Shown piece after piece: positions 37,066 to 49,883 of a stretch of DNA of 64,000 nucleotides. Under the pieces are notes generated by a model, which was not told the DNA's origin, ran no database searches, and saw nothing but the letters and a program-made list of their open reading frames with translations. The stretch comes from Lates calcarifer (lineage: Eukaryota > Chordata > Actinopteri > Centropomidae): assembly GCF_001640805.2 (NCBI RefSeq), contig NC_066836.1:5506473-5570472 (forward strand), in the 5' to 3' direction. How positions within the stretch are numbered: the first letter of the stretch is position 1; each line of letters opens with the position of its first letter. The position numbers and the translations under genes were made by a program.

Positions 37066-38162
37066 CCCCCTGTCATTTCCTCCTGGCTTTTTCCTCCTCT
37101 ATCTTCTTCTCTCGCCAACTCCTGCTGCAAATTCACAGCAAAAAAAGGGGGGGGGGGAGAAGGAGAGATTCTTTGACCTGGTAAATTACACCTCATCTTT
37201 TGTATTCATGCCAAGGCAATCATTCCTACAGGGATGTGTCTGTGTGGTCCTCACAGCAATAGCTCTCCCCTCCTCTATCTGGGTGGAGGTTGTAGGGACA
37301 AGCAATGGCTGCATCATTGTACAGTCTGCACCAGCAGCTACCAGGCTGATATGGAGCCAATTAAGGCAAAGGAGTGTGTGTTGTAACAAGCTGCAACCCG
37401 ATTGTCTCCACACTCCCACTGGCTCGACACATTGGGCTACCTTGGTCTGGTCTCTCCAGCTGTTCATACTAATAGAAACTCACGGCAAGAGGAGCTGTTT
37501 GTTCTCCACTCCGGGTCACCCACACCGGACGAGACGAGGAGGAAGAAGAAAAGGAGGAGGAGGAGGTTTATTTTTTATCTGGGAGAGAAAAGAGAGGGAG
37601 AAGGGGAGACCACTGGCTCACCTTTTCATGCAGGTGGTGAGGAGAGTTAAGGTTTAATGACACAGAGTCTTGCCCTCAGGGCAGAGTCGGGTTGCACATG
37701 AGCTGCAGAGGTGTTAGAGATACAAGGGCACTTTTGATCGGGTAGGCAGTGCAGGGAGACAAGTGTGAGACAGAAATCAAGCTGTGGATTCAGTGTGGGT
37801 GGACGCATGAATAGCAACACCTGTATAATAAAATTCAGTCCAGTATAGAAGTGTAGCACTGAGCAGAAGTTTTGTTGAGGAAGTGGCACAGAGTTGATGC
37901 TACAACTTTGTCATCGCTTGTGAGGCCATGGGTTGTGGGGTTCTCAGGTTTTGTGTCGAAGTGACAAAGTGTATGTCCAGTCAGTCAATCTGAACGACTC
38001 CATATAATTAAATGATGAAATACTCATGACTCATGAGCATTTTGTGCTCTATGGTTGAGATCTAGTTATGTTAAGGGAATAAAACTCTGGTATTTTTGAG
38101 CAGGAAATGCAAAAATACTGACGCTTCGAACAGTTGGTTTCTTTGTGTTATTGTGTGACCTT

Positions 38163-38270
38163 CAGTGGTGGAAGAAGTATTCAGATCTTTTACATAAATC
38201 AAAGTACCACTGAATATCACAAAACCGATCCAAGCAGAAGTATTTCAGCAGCTCCTATGTTCTGCTTGAT
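38163..38270. mobile_element. CAGTGGTGGAAAG-type element, left fragment
   Basis: Begins TCAGTGGTGGAAGAAGTATT and continues CAGATCTTTTACATAAATCA, the typical left end of the AGTATTCAGATCC variant. The rest has decayed. Confidence 0.55.
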
Positions 38271-40177
38271 AAAATTGCTGTTTCTGTCAATAGAGCCCAG
38301 TAGCGATATATAGTGATGTTTCTAGTTAAACAAAAAGGGTCTTACTCTCGCTGCACCGTTCTTGCTCAATACTGCACCGATTCCAAAGATTTTTGTTCCT
38401 ATAAATCATCTACACACAAAAACATGGCCCTGGTTCAAAAATACAGGAGTTATCCTTTACAGCAACTAAAACTTCTTGGTGTAGGGTTAGGAAAAGATTG
38501 CCTTCATGATTTAAAGAATCCAATGTGCACTGTTAGTTGGAGACAGGACATGGACAGGACATGAACTCACCTCCACTCAGACCTCTGCCATAATGCTGTG
38601 TTCGAGCCAAAATAAACACAGCATGAAAAAACGCAGCCCCTGATTCATTTCTAAAAGGGTTTGAGCAAAAAAAAAAAAAAATAAATTACAGGGTTATTCA
38701 ACAAAAAAAGTTTAACTTGGCTCAGTTTTTGCCTCATCACAATGCATCATCCAGTAACACACTACTTTGGTCAAGCAAACACATGCAAGTGCAGTCTGAA
38801 AGATGAACAGCTTTTTCTACTCTGCTGTCTTTGTGAGCTGTAAAATTCTCATCATGTCACAAACTACTCAGCAGTGTTTTCAAACTAATGGTTCTGTTGT
38901 CTTGAATGTATTTCTCTCTCTGGTAATGCAGTTTTGTTTTCAGTCTTCCACCATTAAGACTCTTTGCAGTAGCATAACATCGCTGCACTACTTAAGCTTC
39001 CATTAAAGATACAAAAAATATTGCTGCGTAACATAAACAGGACTGTTTTTATTAGCTCATGAAAAGCTGATGTTTTAGAGATGCATGGCTCTCACAAGAG
39101 AGCAACAATATGTTTTATTTTAAGTATTAAGATGTATTGTAAATAGCATGACACTGACATCAAGGGGCAGTCACTTTTTATTTAAACACATGACCAGTAC
39201 TGTTGTTTTAGTTATTATTTACATGACCTGAAGAGTCTACTTTTCAGACTGACATAAGCACAGGTAGTTTTAAGTTACAGTTGCTATCATTACATATTAG
39301 CATTTCTTCTATAGTTAGCATGCTAACCAGCTACTCTCACTACTTTCCGATAGTGACTGCCCTGAAGTGGTAATGCTGTTCACGTGGTGGCCTCTTCTTT
39401 TGTAAATGCAATTATGGCTGAAGTTCTTGGCAAGAAACTATCACCCTCATCACCGCTCCCCACTAAACACGTCTAGCTGCAGAAAACGTACAAATAGCCT
39501 TTTTAACACACAATAAATCCAGTCCAGTTTTGTGCAACACACCCTCAAAGCTCTACTGCATTGTGATGGTGATGTCAAAGTCTAACGGAGACTCTTTTCT
39601 TAATTCTTCAGCTGTCCAAGTCTATAAGCTGTCCATCTTTTTTGTTTCTTCATTAGTCTTTCTGTGTTGGATGGCCAATTTTTGCTGCACTGTTCCCAAA
39701 CTATCCCCCAATGCGCCCCGCAACCCGACGTCATAGGCTTGTCAAATCCAAGATGGCAGTCGATGAGAGGAAATTTTGTGTCATTGTTCTTTCCGAGAAC
39801 ATTTCAAAACACTGTTTCTTTGTTTAGTTGATTTAAGACTTGTCTGTGCGAGCTCGCTGTGAATAAAACAGTCTCTCCTAACACGCAGCTTTAGATATTG
39901 ATCAGTTAATTTGACAGCACCAGGTAGCCATCAATTTGTCAACCAAGTTTTTTGTATGAGCTGCCAGTGACAGCTGCATCAAAACCGTTTTTGTTTTACA
40001 CATCATTTTTATGCTACTTTTAGCCTAATCAATGTTTTTGTCTCCCACTCAGGCTACAAAAGTGATCTGTTCTCTTTTATAAATGAACAAAAACAGCTTC
40101 AACATGGTTCACACTTGTCAGCCTACTGAACAACTTGTTGTGGTGGATGTATTTTGCTGCTGTGTGTTTTTGTTCCC

Positions 40178-40178
<1 letters not shown>

Positions 40179-40202
<24 letters not shown>
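40179..40202. repeat. (TG)n microsatellite
   Basis: Twelve perfect TG units. Confidence 0.95.
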
Positions 40203-40208
<6 letters not shown>

Positions 40209-40770
40209 AGCTCAGTTTGATGTCCTCTAAACTGTTGCATCCTTCAGCAATGGCCGCACACTTTTACTTTGATCACAAACGTGCACACAGACGCACATTA
40301 AATCATTACATTTTCTCTCTGTGGCGCTGTCTGCGTTGCATCTCTCTCTCCCCATCCCACACACACACGCACAAACACACACAGTGAAGAGCCCTCTTTA
40401 CACTCCTGCTTGCTTTGAAGATCTGAGCTCCGCCGCTGATATCTCCTCTTCTTCAAGTGCTGTGGATGATATCAGCTCTTGTTACAACCAGTGCCCTCCT
40501 AACAAGATCATCAGCCATGTCATTTATCCAAAAAACACTCCCTATGAGTTTTCATTAGCTGCTTTTTGGGTCAGATGCTTTTTTTTCTGAAGTAGATAAT
40601 TGCCCTCCATCAAAGATGTCTTCTTTTCAAGGTGCTCACAGAAAACTCTGCCCTAATTAAGACCAGAGCATCAGAGCAGCAGGAGCTGTCAACCTGGAGT
40701 ATGACTGCTGGCCGCTGGAATCCCTAATTGCCCCTGTTTCGATGTCCACTCCCTGCTTCTCCCTCTCCAC

Positions 40771-40806
40771 CCTCCTCCTCTTCCTCCTCCTCCTCCTCTT
40801 CCTCTA
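40771..40806. repeat. (CCT)n trinucleotide tract
   Basis: CTCCTCCTCTTCCTCC-type repeats inside a wider pyrimidine-rich segment. Confidence 0.85.
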
Positions 40807-40945
40807 CTCGTCTTCATTAGTTCTCAGCAGCACTTGTTTCCCACCTCGGCTCTCTCTAATGACTGGTCAAACGTGCATGCTGGACAAACAGCCCCAAATA
40901 AGCCCTCCTCCACTGACTGTGCCCTGCAGCACTCAACCTGCTGGA

Positions 40946-40950
40946 GTGTG

Positions 40951-40986
<36 letters not shown>
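40946..40986. repeat. (TG)n microsatellite
   Basis: About 20 TG units with a single CG interruption. Confidence 0.95.
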
Positions 40987-40992
<6 letters not shown>

Positions 40993-41689
40993 GTTAGGGC
41001 TCATCAGCACAATAGAACTAGTTTTGATTCTCCAGTAAATAGAGCGCCTTTACCACCATAACTGAATTCACCTTTTCTCTCTCTGCTGTTGCCTCCAGCT
41101 GTTGAGATTTTACTCTAATTGGTAACTGTAACTGTATTCGTACAGCCCCTCCTGTTCCTCCTCCGCCGCTATCGTCTCTAATTGGTGTTTTGTTTCTCCA
41201 TTCGTTAATTCTCTAGTCATTCGCTCTCTCACTCTCTATATCCCTGTCCATTTCATTTCTTTATCCTTGCATTTTCTCCTTCCAGTCCCCCTCCACCCTT
41301 TCTTCTCCTTTTAATCATCTCATATCATAAATTGCACATTTTGGCTCTCGCAGTAGGGAGCAGCTTAAGAAATTAACTTATTTTACAGGGCATTTTTGTC
41401 CCTTTATCTGATTTTAGAGGGTTTTTTATGGTCTTTTTCACAGGCAATTTTACTGAGTGATGAAATAATACATTAGCATTGCAAATATACTCTTGATTCG
41501 ACCCAGTGAGATATGTTTTAACTTCACCCCACTGTTAGAAACAGCTGGCTTTACAGAAGATTGTGGTGCCATTTACTCCAACCAGTCTGTCTACCACTTT
41601 GTATTGTTGTTTATTTTGTTTGAGCATTTTTTTGTTGTTACTTCTGTCGTTTGCTGTTAAGGATTTTTATCCACGCTGGGGTCGATGTC

Positions 41690-41880
41690 TGTCTGTTGGT
41701 TGTTCTGCTGTTTTTTTGTCCAAACTGAGATATCTCACCACCAGCAGGGCAAAGTTTTCTCTTATTTTGTGAAATATGTCAACATGTACCAGATGTACAT
41801 TCAAGGTTCCCAGAGAACACTTAATGACTATGAGGATCCAGTGACTTCTTGTGTAGCACCACCATTAGGTTGACATTTAA
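41690..41880. repeat. Dispersed teleost repeat, family B copy
   Basis: TCCAAACTGAGATATCTCAC, CACCAGCAGGGCAAAGTTTT and ACTATGAGGATCCAGTGACT match the family B block containing ATATCTCAACA and CACCATCAGGTCAAA, followed by ACCACCATTAGGTTGACATT. Confidence 0.6.
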
Positions 41881-43624
41881 GGTATAGGTAAAGTATAAAT
41901 CTGGCTTTAGTCTCGTTTCTGTTGGTGGCTTTATAGTGCTAGCATTTTGTTCTGCTATAGGATGTGTCTTTGATATTTCCCATTCAAGACCCACTTTGTT
42001 CCTGACTTGTTGATCTGGCTAGAGAATCTGAGCCATTAGTCACTGATAGACCTTGGAGGACAAAAGCTGTATTCAGTCAGAAACACATGAGCAGGCTGAC
42101 ATACGATAAAAAGAGAAATATATTTATATTTAGGTCAGAACTTTTGTTTTCAAAGACCTTTCAAGAGCATTTTTTTCTCCAAGCCACTCTTAATTTCCGA
42201 CTGTGCGTAGACGTCTTCTCTCTGAGGAGACAACAGAAAACAAAGGCGCCTTTGATGAGCCTAAAGGTCATCGTGGAGGAGGCTAAAAAATGCTCTGCTC
42301 TGTTGTGGTATCTCTGGGTGATGCTAGACAGCCTCACAACATCCTGCTGGGCTGGATGATTGCCGCCTCTCAACGCTCACATTTACTGGCCATATCCTCC
42401 ATTTCGCCTTCCTTGAAGACCCCGGCATCCTCACTAAGCCCTCGCTCGATCCCTCTTCCCGCTGCATTCGCCCACACAGAATCAATAACAACACTCAAAT
42501 GCTATTTCTCCACTCAGAGGGGGTATGGCATACGTCAAGCGTAATGGTTCACTGCAGTGTGAGTATGTCTTTTCCTCAAGCGACCGAGCCGGATGAGGGA
42601 GGGAGGGTTGAAAGTCGGGTGAGGAATTAAAAGATGATTTCACACCCCCTTGAGACCCATGTGAATTGTAACCACCAATTATTGCCTGTGTTACCCATGA
42701 GCAGTGAAAGGGCTCTGAGTGCTGACCACGAAGCCAATCAGGCCAGCTGAACTGCACGAGTGTTCCCAAGTACAATCACATAGTAATAATGTGCGATTAT
42801 TTGAGTCTGCTATGCCTTTAATTCCTCCCTGTTGTTTAATTACACACTCTTGTACACGGTCTCCAAATGCCACTCAATAATAACATTTTTCTGACTCATG
42901 CACAGTGTCCGAAACATAATAACACTGAAAATAACATTTTCAATGGCAAACATCATGTTTATTCTGTACTTGAACCAGCACCAGACCCCTGTCTAGTAAG
43001 ACAACATCTATCTTTGGTCCCCACCCACTCCATCTCCCTCCGCTCTCAAGGATATGGCCTCCCCAGGTGGTCTGGGACCGAGCTCCCTCTCCCTTTCATC
43101 CCTCCACCATCTCTCAAGGTTAATCCTTGCTCCTCTGACAGCCATGTGTTCCTCGGGTCAGGAAGTTCAGGCAGGGGGGCGAGGAGTGGGCAGGCAGTGA
43201 TGGTTCGTACTGCCCGGTGAAGGACAGGCTCACAGGAAGCAGAGGGAGGGTTCAGATGCCGACAGAATGAGGAAACAGAGGAGGGCGGACCCCACTGTCT
43301 AGGTTGTCGCTCCTGCAGGCGGAGCAGAGATGTGACAGACTGTTGTCTGTCTGCATGTTGGGAGTTTTTGTACTTTTACTAGGCCACTGTGGATGGATGG
43401 ATGGGCTTAATGAAACCAGGGCAGGCTCCTGGTGTGTGCCACAAGTGGGACAAGGTTACCTTTCATCCCTCTTAGGCTGAGGATCTCACTATGAAATGAG
43501 AAATGATTTTGCAGCTCTGGGAGCTAATTTTAAATGGATAATATGCACTGTTTAATAATGCAAGGCAAAAATACATTTATGTATCTTGTCTCTTCGTGAT
43601 ATAGATGTAAAGAAGAATCTGGAA

Positions 43625-43712
43625 CTGAAACAATCGGTGGTTGATTGACAAAAAATTAATCTGCAGCTGTTTTGATAATTGATTAATCATTTAACTCACT
43701 TTTCAAGCAAAA
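43625..43712. repeat. Dispersed repeat, ATTAATCGATTAATC family copy
   Basis: AATTAATCTGCAGCTGTTTT and GATAATTGATTAATCATTTA followed by CACTTTTCAAGCAAAAA match the start of a common teleost repeat. Other pieces are at 45735 (reverse) and 47155. Confidence 0.6.
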
Positions 43713-44671
43713 AAAAAATGGATGTATGTCATCTATAGGCCATGTTCAGCTGACATATGGTGGTATATGTAGAATCACACTGTTTGTTGTACACCACCAG
43801 CTCTTTGTGAATAACTCCTCCCTGCCTCTGAATCCATTTCCAACCAGACGTCACTTTAGAAGAAACATGGACTGATGCAACAGCTGCTGACAAATATTTC
43901 CTGAAAACTGTAATTCTTCTTCTTCCTTAAGTATCTTTTTACACCTTCAGTGAGACAAAAAAGCCTAACAGTAATCATATATTTTTGAGTGTGAGAAATC
44001 ACTGGGGTTGCATTACTGATCACAGCTTTGATCAGGTGTTGTAACAAGACACTTATGGAATACACTTTAAAAAACAACACTTAACACTCACAGTTTAGAC
44101 GTGGTAAATCTTTTAATTATGATCAAAGGTTTTTTCAGCTGGAGGAACAAAGCCGGTGATTTCAAATACATGAATGATAAATGTGTCCTGAATTATGAAC
44201 CATTTATTGCATGAATCATTGAGCAGAGCACAGTTTTCACTGGAGTTTTGTTGAGGGTAAATTTGCAGGTTTTTTTTTAAGGAGCTGGGGAAAACTCTCG
44301 CAGCCAGTTCTGAGGTACACTACAGTTTACCTCGACTCCATCGCCTCAACCTTAGCCACCATATTGGATGGGTCACGTAATTCCGGCTGAAATGGAGAGC
44401 CTTGTCCAGACCATCCAGCCTATTTCTCGGTAATAGCCTGACCGAGCTCCCTGAAGAGGCCAATTCTGGCCAGCAAGGCCCACTTAAATTCTCCCTGAGA
44501 CAGAGGAAGAGAGAATGGGGTCTGTGGAGCCACTTAAAAGCCCCTGGGTGAAAATGGGATTTCTGACCTGCTCCACTGGTGCCGTAGCTCTGCAGCCAGA
44601 TTGGCTGTCAAGGCGCTGCCAGGTGGGAACGGGAAGGGCAGGGGCAGATGGGAGGAATGGATGGATGCTAC

Positions 44672-44698
44672 TGCTGCTGCTGCTGGTGGTGATGTTGT
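44672..44698. repeat. (CTG)n trinucleotide tract
   Basis: CTGCTGCTGCTGCTGGTGGTG: imperfect CTG/GTG repeat. Confidence 0.85.
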
Positions 44699-45627
44699 AG
44701 ACCGCCAGGACCTCATTAGCTCAACATTTCATCAAACACTACTGCACTGGGGTGGCTCTCACTGCCTCCATATATCTTTTTCTCCATCTTTTCTTTTTCC
44801 TTGTTTTCATCCCTTCTCGCTCACTCCTCTTTTTTCTCTCTCTGTCTCCCTTTTTTTCCCGCCACCTCTTTTCCATCTCTTTATCTCCCTGCTCCTTGAG
44901 GTCTCATTAACCAGATGAGCCTGTTCTGCTGGTAATCTGCCACTAAGTCATAGTCAGCAGATGAGGATGATAATGACACATCCTCCCCCCACCATCCTCA
45001 CACACATCCAGCCGTGATCATTTGTTCTTGTTAATGCCATGAAAATGTAAATTTGTTATGACTGTGAGAATGTAAATAACCACCATATTTCTGCTGGGGA
45101 GGTATTTCAAGGTGCATTAGAGGCCTCTGCAGTCCTGGTTTGCATATCTTTGATTTTCAGTGCTGGGGTCTGTCTGCAAGCGAGGAAAATCTCAGACACA
45201 CCCACACATGTTAAGTAACGTGCAGCGGCCTCACACGCCACCAACATGTAGAGCAGCTTAACATACACAAATAGGTCTGCACGTGATTTATGTGCATGTA
45301 CAGCCTCAAACAAGTGCACTGTGGAGAAAAAGAGGCCACACAGTTAATGAACTACAGCACACAAATGTGAGACCTCCAGTGTAGTTTCAAACAGTGGGTG
45401 GATCTTTAACAACAGGGGATGATTATATAAATAAGGAAAAAACAGGAGATTAAGCAGGAAGATGTTGTATAATGTTCATAATTATAGTCATTAATGTTAT
45501 TTAAAGTCGACAAAATACAGGCTAAGTATAGATGTGCACTGAAATTCATGATGCAAACGTGACACTGGAGCTAAAACTGTTATTTTCTTCATCGATTTGA
45601 TGAAGAAAGTCAATTTACTATCATAGA

Positions 45628-45631
<4 letters not shown>

Positions 45632-45677
<46 letters not shown>
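45632..45677. repeat. (TA)n microsatellite
   Basis: About 22 uninterrupted TA units. Such tracts extrude cruciforms easily and vary greatly in length. Confidence 0.95.
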
Positions 45678-45680
<3 letters not shown>

Positions 45681-45734
45681 GCAAATATTAAAAAGATGAG
45701 AAGGTGAAACCAAAAGATTTTGAGCATTTTTGCT

Positions 45735-45800
45735 TAAGAATTTACATAAACGATTGTTGCAGATTAATTTTCTGTCATTCGACTAATAGTTTCAGCTCCT
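45735..45800. repeat. ATTAATCGATTAATC family fragment, reverse orientation
   Basis: GCAGATTAATTTTCTGTCAT followed by TCGACTAATAGTTTCAGCTC is the inverted form of the family's GATTAATCGACAGAAAATTAA end. Confidence 0.55.
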
Positions 45801-46597
45801 CTTCTTATTTGTTAGACAAGTTTTTTTTGTCATTCATCTTTGTGGCTGTGGCAGTGATTGCCTCCTTGACAAATCAGCAGAAATTATGTGATGCAGTCAT
45901 GTGAACACAGAGCAGAATCTCAAAGGAGGGTTTCCAACATCTTGTGGAATCCATGCCACAATGAACTGAGGCAGTTTGGAGAGCAAAGGGAGGCTCCTAC
46001 CCGGTGTCAGTATGCTGTTACTAATTAAGTGCTTGGTATATTCTGTTAAATACTTTAGGTATATAGGCTCATATTTAATGAGCATTCCACATGAATTTTT
46101 GCATCAGAACAGTAGTTTTGGAGGTAAACACACATTCTTCTGTTGTGTGCAAGTGGGAGAAAGATTTAAGGTGAATCCTTTGTAAGACCCCAGGGTTTCT
46201 ACCAATCGCAAAGCAATATGACAAGCTACACATACCCAGGAGGCTCTGTCGCTACCCATTTGTCAACAAAGCATTTTCTGCCTCAAACACATAGTGAAGC
46301 TTTTTTACCAAAGTTCCCTTAGGTGTGCATTTCTGTCTGCTTTGCATATTCTGTATAAACCAGGGCTAAACAGAAGTTTCAGAGCATTTTTGACTTTTGA
46401 AAAAAAGTTTGTAGACTTTATTATAGATATAGCACAAAACTAACATAAACATTCTGCTGGCAGCGCTGCCGGTGCCTCCACAAGGGATGAGGAGGCCAAA
46501 TATTTGGATGCACAGTAGATATTTGTGAGAGAAAGGGTTTTTTTTTCTCTGTTTACCTCATTTCTGTTTTTCCTCCTTTCCTGTCTCCATCAATCAG

Positions 46598-47010
46598 CCT
46601 CTCAGGATGCACTGCCAGACCTGCGCCCTGGTGACCAGCTCGGGTCACCTCATCGGAGGCGGTCGGGGCGAAGAGATCGACCGGGCCGAGTGCGTCATCC
46701 GCATGAACGACGCCCCCACTGCCAGGGGTTACGGCCGCGACGTCGGCCGCCGCACTTCCCTGCGCGTCATCGCTCACTCCAGCATGCAGCGGGTCCTGAG
46801 GAGTCGTCACGAGCTGCTCAACGCCAGCCAGGACACAGTGTTCATCTTCTGGGGCCCCAGCAGCTACATGAGGCGTGACGGGAAGGGCCTGGTGTACAAC
46901 AACCTGAGGCTGATGAACCAAGTGCTGCCCAAACTCAAAGTCTACATCATCTCCTGGCAGAAGATGCTGCAGTTTGACGAGCTCTTCAAGAAGGAGACCG
47001 GCAAGGACAG
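46598..47010 (+). CDS. st6galnac5: st6galnac5 exon 3: catalytic domain with sialylmotif L
   Basis: Acceptor CAATCAG ends at 46597; donor GTGAGG begins at 47011. The exon is 413 nt, enters in phase 0 and leaves two bases of a split Arg codon. It begins PLRMHCQTCALVTSSGHL, followed by ECVIRMNDAPT and GYGRDVG and then TSLRVIAHSS. This is sialylmotif L, which binds CMP-sialic acid; its cysteines include the one that pairs with sialylmotif S. Then come FIFWGPSSYMRRDGKG and FDELFKKETGKDR, strongly like mammalian ST6GALNAC5 and unlike ST6GALNAC3 or 6. One N-glycosylation sequon (NAS) is present. Compared with family members, one extra residue lies between NDAPT and GY. The exon is much GC-richer than its introns. 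The long minus-strand frame across it is a shadow. Confidence 0.95.
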
Positions 47011-47154
47011 GTGAGGGTGTTACCGCATCTATCGCAGTGAACATGGATTTTGTGAGGAGCAAATCAATTGTCAACACTTTTAAGATTTAAGATAAAGATT
47101 AAGACACAGGTTTGTCAAGGAAATATTCCAAACATTTCTTGGGTCAACACTCAG

Positions 47155-47335
47155 AAATGTCAGAATTTGCTGTTTTATATCGTTCTAAATTAAGTATCTT
47201 TGTATTTTCGACTGTTAGTCAGACAAAATATGCAATTTGACAACGTTGCTTTAGGCTCTGGTTAATTGTGATTGTTGTTTTTCACAATTTACTTGCATTT
47301 TATTGACTAAACGTTGAATCCAATAGTAGAAAAAA
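47155..47335. repeat. ATTAATCGATTAATC family copy, middle part
   Basis: TGCTGTTTTATATCGTTCTA, TCGACTGTTAGTCAGACAAA and ATGCAATTTGACAACGTTGC correspond in order to the family interior (GCTGTTTTCTGTTTTATATC, GGACTGTTGGTCAGACAAAA, GCAATTTGAAGACGTCACC). Confidence 0.6.
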
Positions 47336-47429
47336 AACAGCAGGAAATGAAAACAACCTATATTTGGATAGTTGCAGTCATAAATACATTACAATTAACA
47401 TTACTAAATTGTGGTCTAGGAGCCAGGAT

Positions 47430-47800
47430 TTTCAGGGTTGACTCAGAGTCAACAGCTTTTTTCACACTGCCTATTTAAGGTGGGAATGTTGTGCTGTTAT
47501 TCCACCTCGCCGTTCTGTATAAAAGTTACCAAGGCGTAATGGAGGGGGGGCATTGGTGTCACCCCCTTTAAGTTGGCAGCGGTTGTGGTCACAGAGTGAA
47601 ATTTGAGGACTGATGCCAAGGCTGCTGTGTTACGTGTCACGCCTGTGATTCTGCAGCATGCTGTATAAAAATCACACACCGGGGCAGTATTATGCTGGTT
47701 TTGTGTTGTTCTTTGTAAACAAGCAAAGGCAGAATAATCAAGGGTCCTCTTTACACCAGTATAGCGCAATCTCTGTGTAAGAGGGGCTAAGACTTGTAAC
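47430..47800. repeat. Probable dispersed element (GTTGACTCAGAGTCAAC end)
   Basis: Starts with the palindrome GTTGACTCAGAGTCAAC, followed by CACACTGCCTATTTAAGG and GGTGTCACCCCCTTTAAGTT, then TGATTCTGCAGCATGCTGTA. I recall this order from a repeat found many times in percomorph genomes. Ends and class are not certain. Confidence 0.35.
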
Positions 47801-48378
47801 CAGTGTACAGTCCTATACAGTTTTAGATGGATCTCTTATCATCCAGGCAGCTGTTTCTTTTATTTAAATACTGTATGAAAATCAGTTTCCAGAAACAAAC
47901 TTCACTGACTTGTGGATGCATAGCGGTTTATTTTTTCATCCAAGGTTATTTCAGAGCAACACAGCTCTAACATTTGGTAATACAGCACATACAGTGCTTG
48001 TAGGAAACCCCAGTATTAATGATATTGATATATTTTCATTCACATTCTGTGTTGTTTTTTAAAATCAAGCGCAAAAGACATCAGCGAGTAAACCCTCAAG
48101 TCATGAAAATGTGAGCGTGATGTGAATGTTTTTGTTTCTTGCACGGAGAAGCCTCTCAAGGTCAACGTGAAATAGTCATGTTAGCAAACCAAAAGGAAAA
48201 AAACTCTCCTTTGCTGGCCTGTGAAGTGCTGATAGCTTTAGTAAACACTGCTCTGAGTTTCTGTTTCTGCAACACCTCCTCTCAAGCCGAACAGTGTTAA
48301 AGGACTCAAATTTAATGAGTCCGAGCTGAGTTCTCAGTCCCATGGCCATTAATGCTTAATGAAAACGCCACCGTACAA

Positions 48379-48402
48379 ACACACACACACACACACACAC
48401 AC
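48379..48402. repeat. (AC)n microsatellite
   Basis: Twelve AC units. Confidence 0.95.
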
Positions 48403-49234
48403 TCTTGTTTGTCTCTCCCTCTCTTTGTCTGCGCCTTTGTCTGGGGTGTCAGTGGAGATTGAATCTGACTCCAGCTTAAGATAGATGTCAGGGGGAAATT
48501 GCAGAGTAGAGGATTTGGTGAATAGCTCAGACATCCATCCCTCAGAATCTGTGCCTACATGCATGGTAAATGTTTACAGTGAGCAAGCAGCTTCTGTTAC
48601 CGTTCTTATTTACAGTTTCTCATCATTTGTAGCATTAGGCATTAACATGAGGCTTATCTGAGGACTTTTCTGCTCTGCAGAACGTGGGAGGAGAACAGGA
48701 GAAAGCTGAAATGTATTAGTTCTATATGTTTCTAAAGTTTAAAGGAGGCAATCAGCATGCAAAATGTGCCTTAGCTTTATGAAATGATATTTTTACCTGA
48801 TTTATAAAATGAATTCTATTGTCTTTAAGGGTTTAGATCCTGTGAGAGCACGCAGCATTAATAGCAGAGTTTCTGGGTAATCAACTGTGCGATCGGCAAC
48901 CCTGTAATTGTAATTATGGGTTATGCCATTTCAGAAAAGGTAATTAAGATGGTGTGGGATGATGCCACATCCACCCATTTTAATCACACCGGCAGAGGAG
49001 CAATGAAAAACAGGTGTCCCTCTGCATCCTCTGTGTTAAATTGCAAAGCCGGAATGAGCTTCAACTGGTGATTAAAGGCAAATTAGCTTTTGAAATAACT
49101 TTTTTTTTCTATTCAGTGTTTTATGTTCCTGTAATGGTTTATTATAATCACTAACAGCTCCACTGTGGTGCACTGTTAGGTTTTTACTAGATACAATTTG
49201 AGCCGAGTTGTGGCATAGTTTCCTGGAATAAAAT

Positions 49235-49330
49235 GTGTGAAGGGCTGCAGGCCTGGCAGTTAGACATCATTCAGTCACCAAAAGATCACGGGGTTGATCC
49301 CTTTTTACAGCAAATCTACCTGCTGCTGAA
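49235..49330. repeat. Possible tRNA-derived SINE remnant
   Basis: AGATCACGGGGTTGATCCC resembles a decayed RNA polymerase III B box (GGTTCGATCCC) with the AGGTCACGGGTTCGATCC context seen in fish tRNA-SINEs. An A box could not be identified with confidence. Confidence 0.25.
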
Positions 49331-49883
49331 AAAACTTAGAAAATACAAGCTCAAGCCTTGGCAGCCCAGGAAAAAAAATAGTCTGTGATGGCTTGTCAGA
49401 AAAGGTCAGAAAGAGGAAAAGAGAAGCCTCAGCAGGACGACTGTGCAACAGAGAACAGCTCCAGCAGAAGAAGAGTTCGCCAAAACAGGAGCTGTTCAGG
49501 CTGAAAATGATCTAAAGTGACGGAACCAGATTTTCTCATAGGGCTTTGGAAATACAATTCACCAATACCTCACCCAAAGATCCAAGAATTACACTTAATA
49601 GTGTCGAGTCACTTTAGGAGTGAAAAAAGGTTCCTCTGCTTTTCATTTACCAAGAAATTCACTCCTACTTACAGCAAAGTGTGAGAGTAACCTTTAAAGG
49701 CCAAGCACAACCTTCGCACATGTTTTCATTTATCCACCTCAGGTTGAGGGTGGGCAAACCTGTACTGGAAAATACAAGATGTCACCTGATTTTGTAGACC
49801 AGGAAAAAATGACAAAAGGTTTAATTTGGCCCATTTTCAGTTCAGGTGGTGTGTCAGTTAAAACTAAATCCAAGAATACACCC

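Larger units (their letters stand above)
22321..46597 (+). other. st6galnac5 intron 2 (24.3 kb)
   Basis: Runs from GTAAAC to CAATCAG. No other coding exon could be supported inside it; long ORFs such as 36908-37657 are pyrimidine-rich low complexity, and 31225-30782 (minus) is unrecognised. Identified content is listed separately: a minisatellite, microsatellites and dispersed repeats. The stretches 23640-27640, 28000-33100, 35660-38160 and 38270-43620 otherwise showed nothing assignable beyond simple repeats and one family B copy; some may contain conserved regulatory sequence, which cannot be judged without alignment. Confidence 0.8.

Noticed and set aside
36908..37657. 249-codon plus-strand ORF, the longest in the window
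   Set aside because: It crosses polypyrimidine and GA-rich tracts; the peptide is Ser/Pro/Leu-rich with no domain, and overlapping frames are similarly open because of composition.
42867..43220. 117-codon plus-strand ORF
   Set aside because: Pro/Ser-rich, no motif, no splice borders; considered chance.
46553..47077. 174-codon minus-strand ORF over st6galnac5 exon 3
   Set aside because: Shadow of the GC-rich sialyltransferase exon; the plus-strand frame is clearly the coding one.
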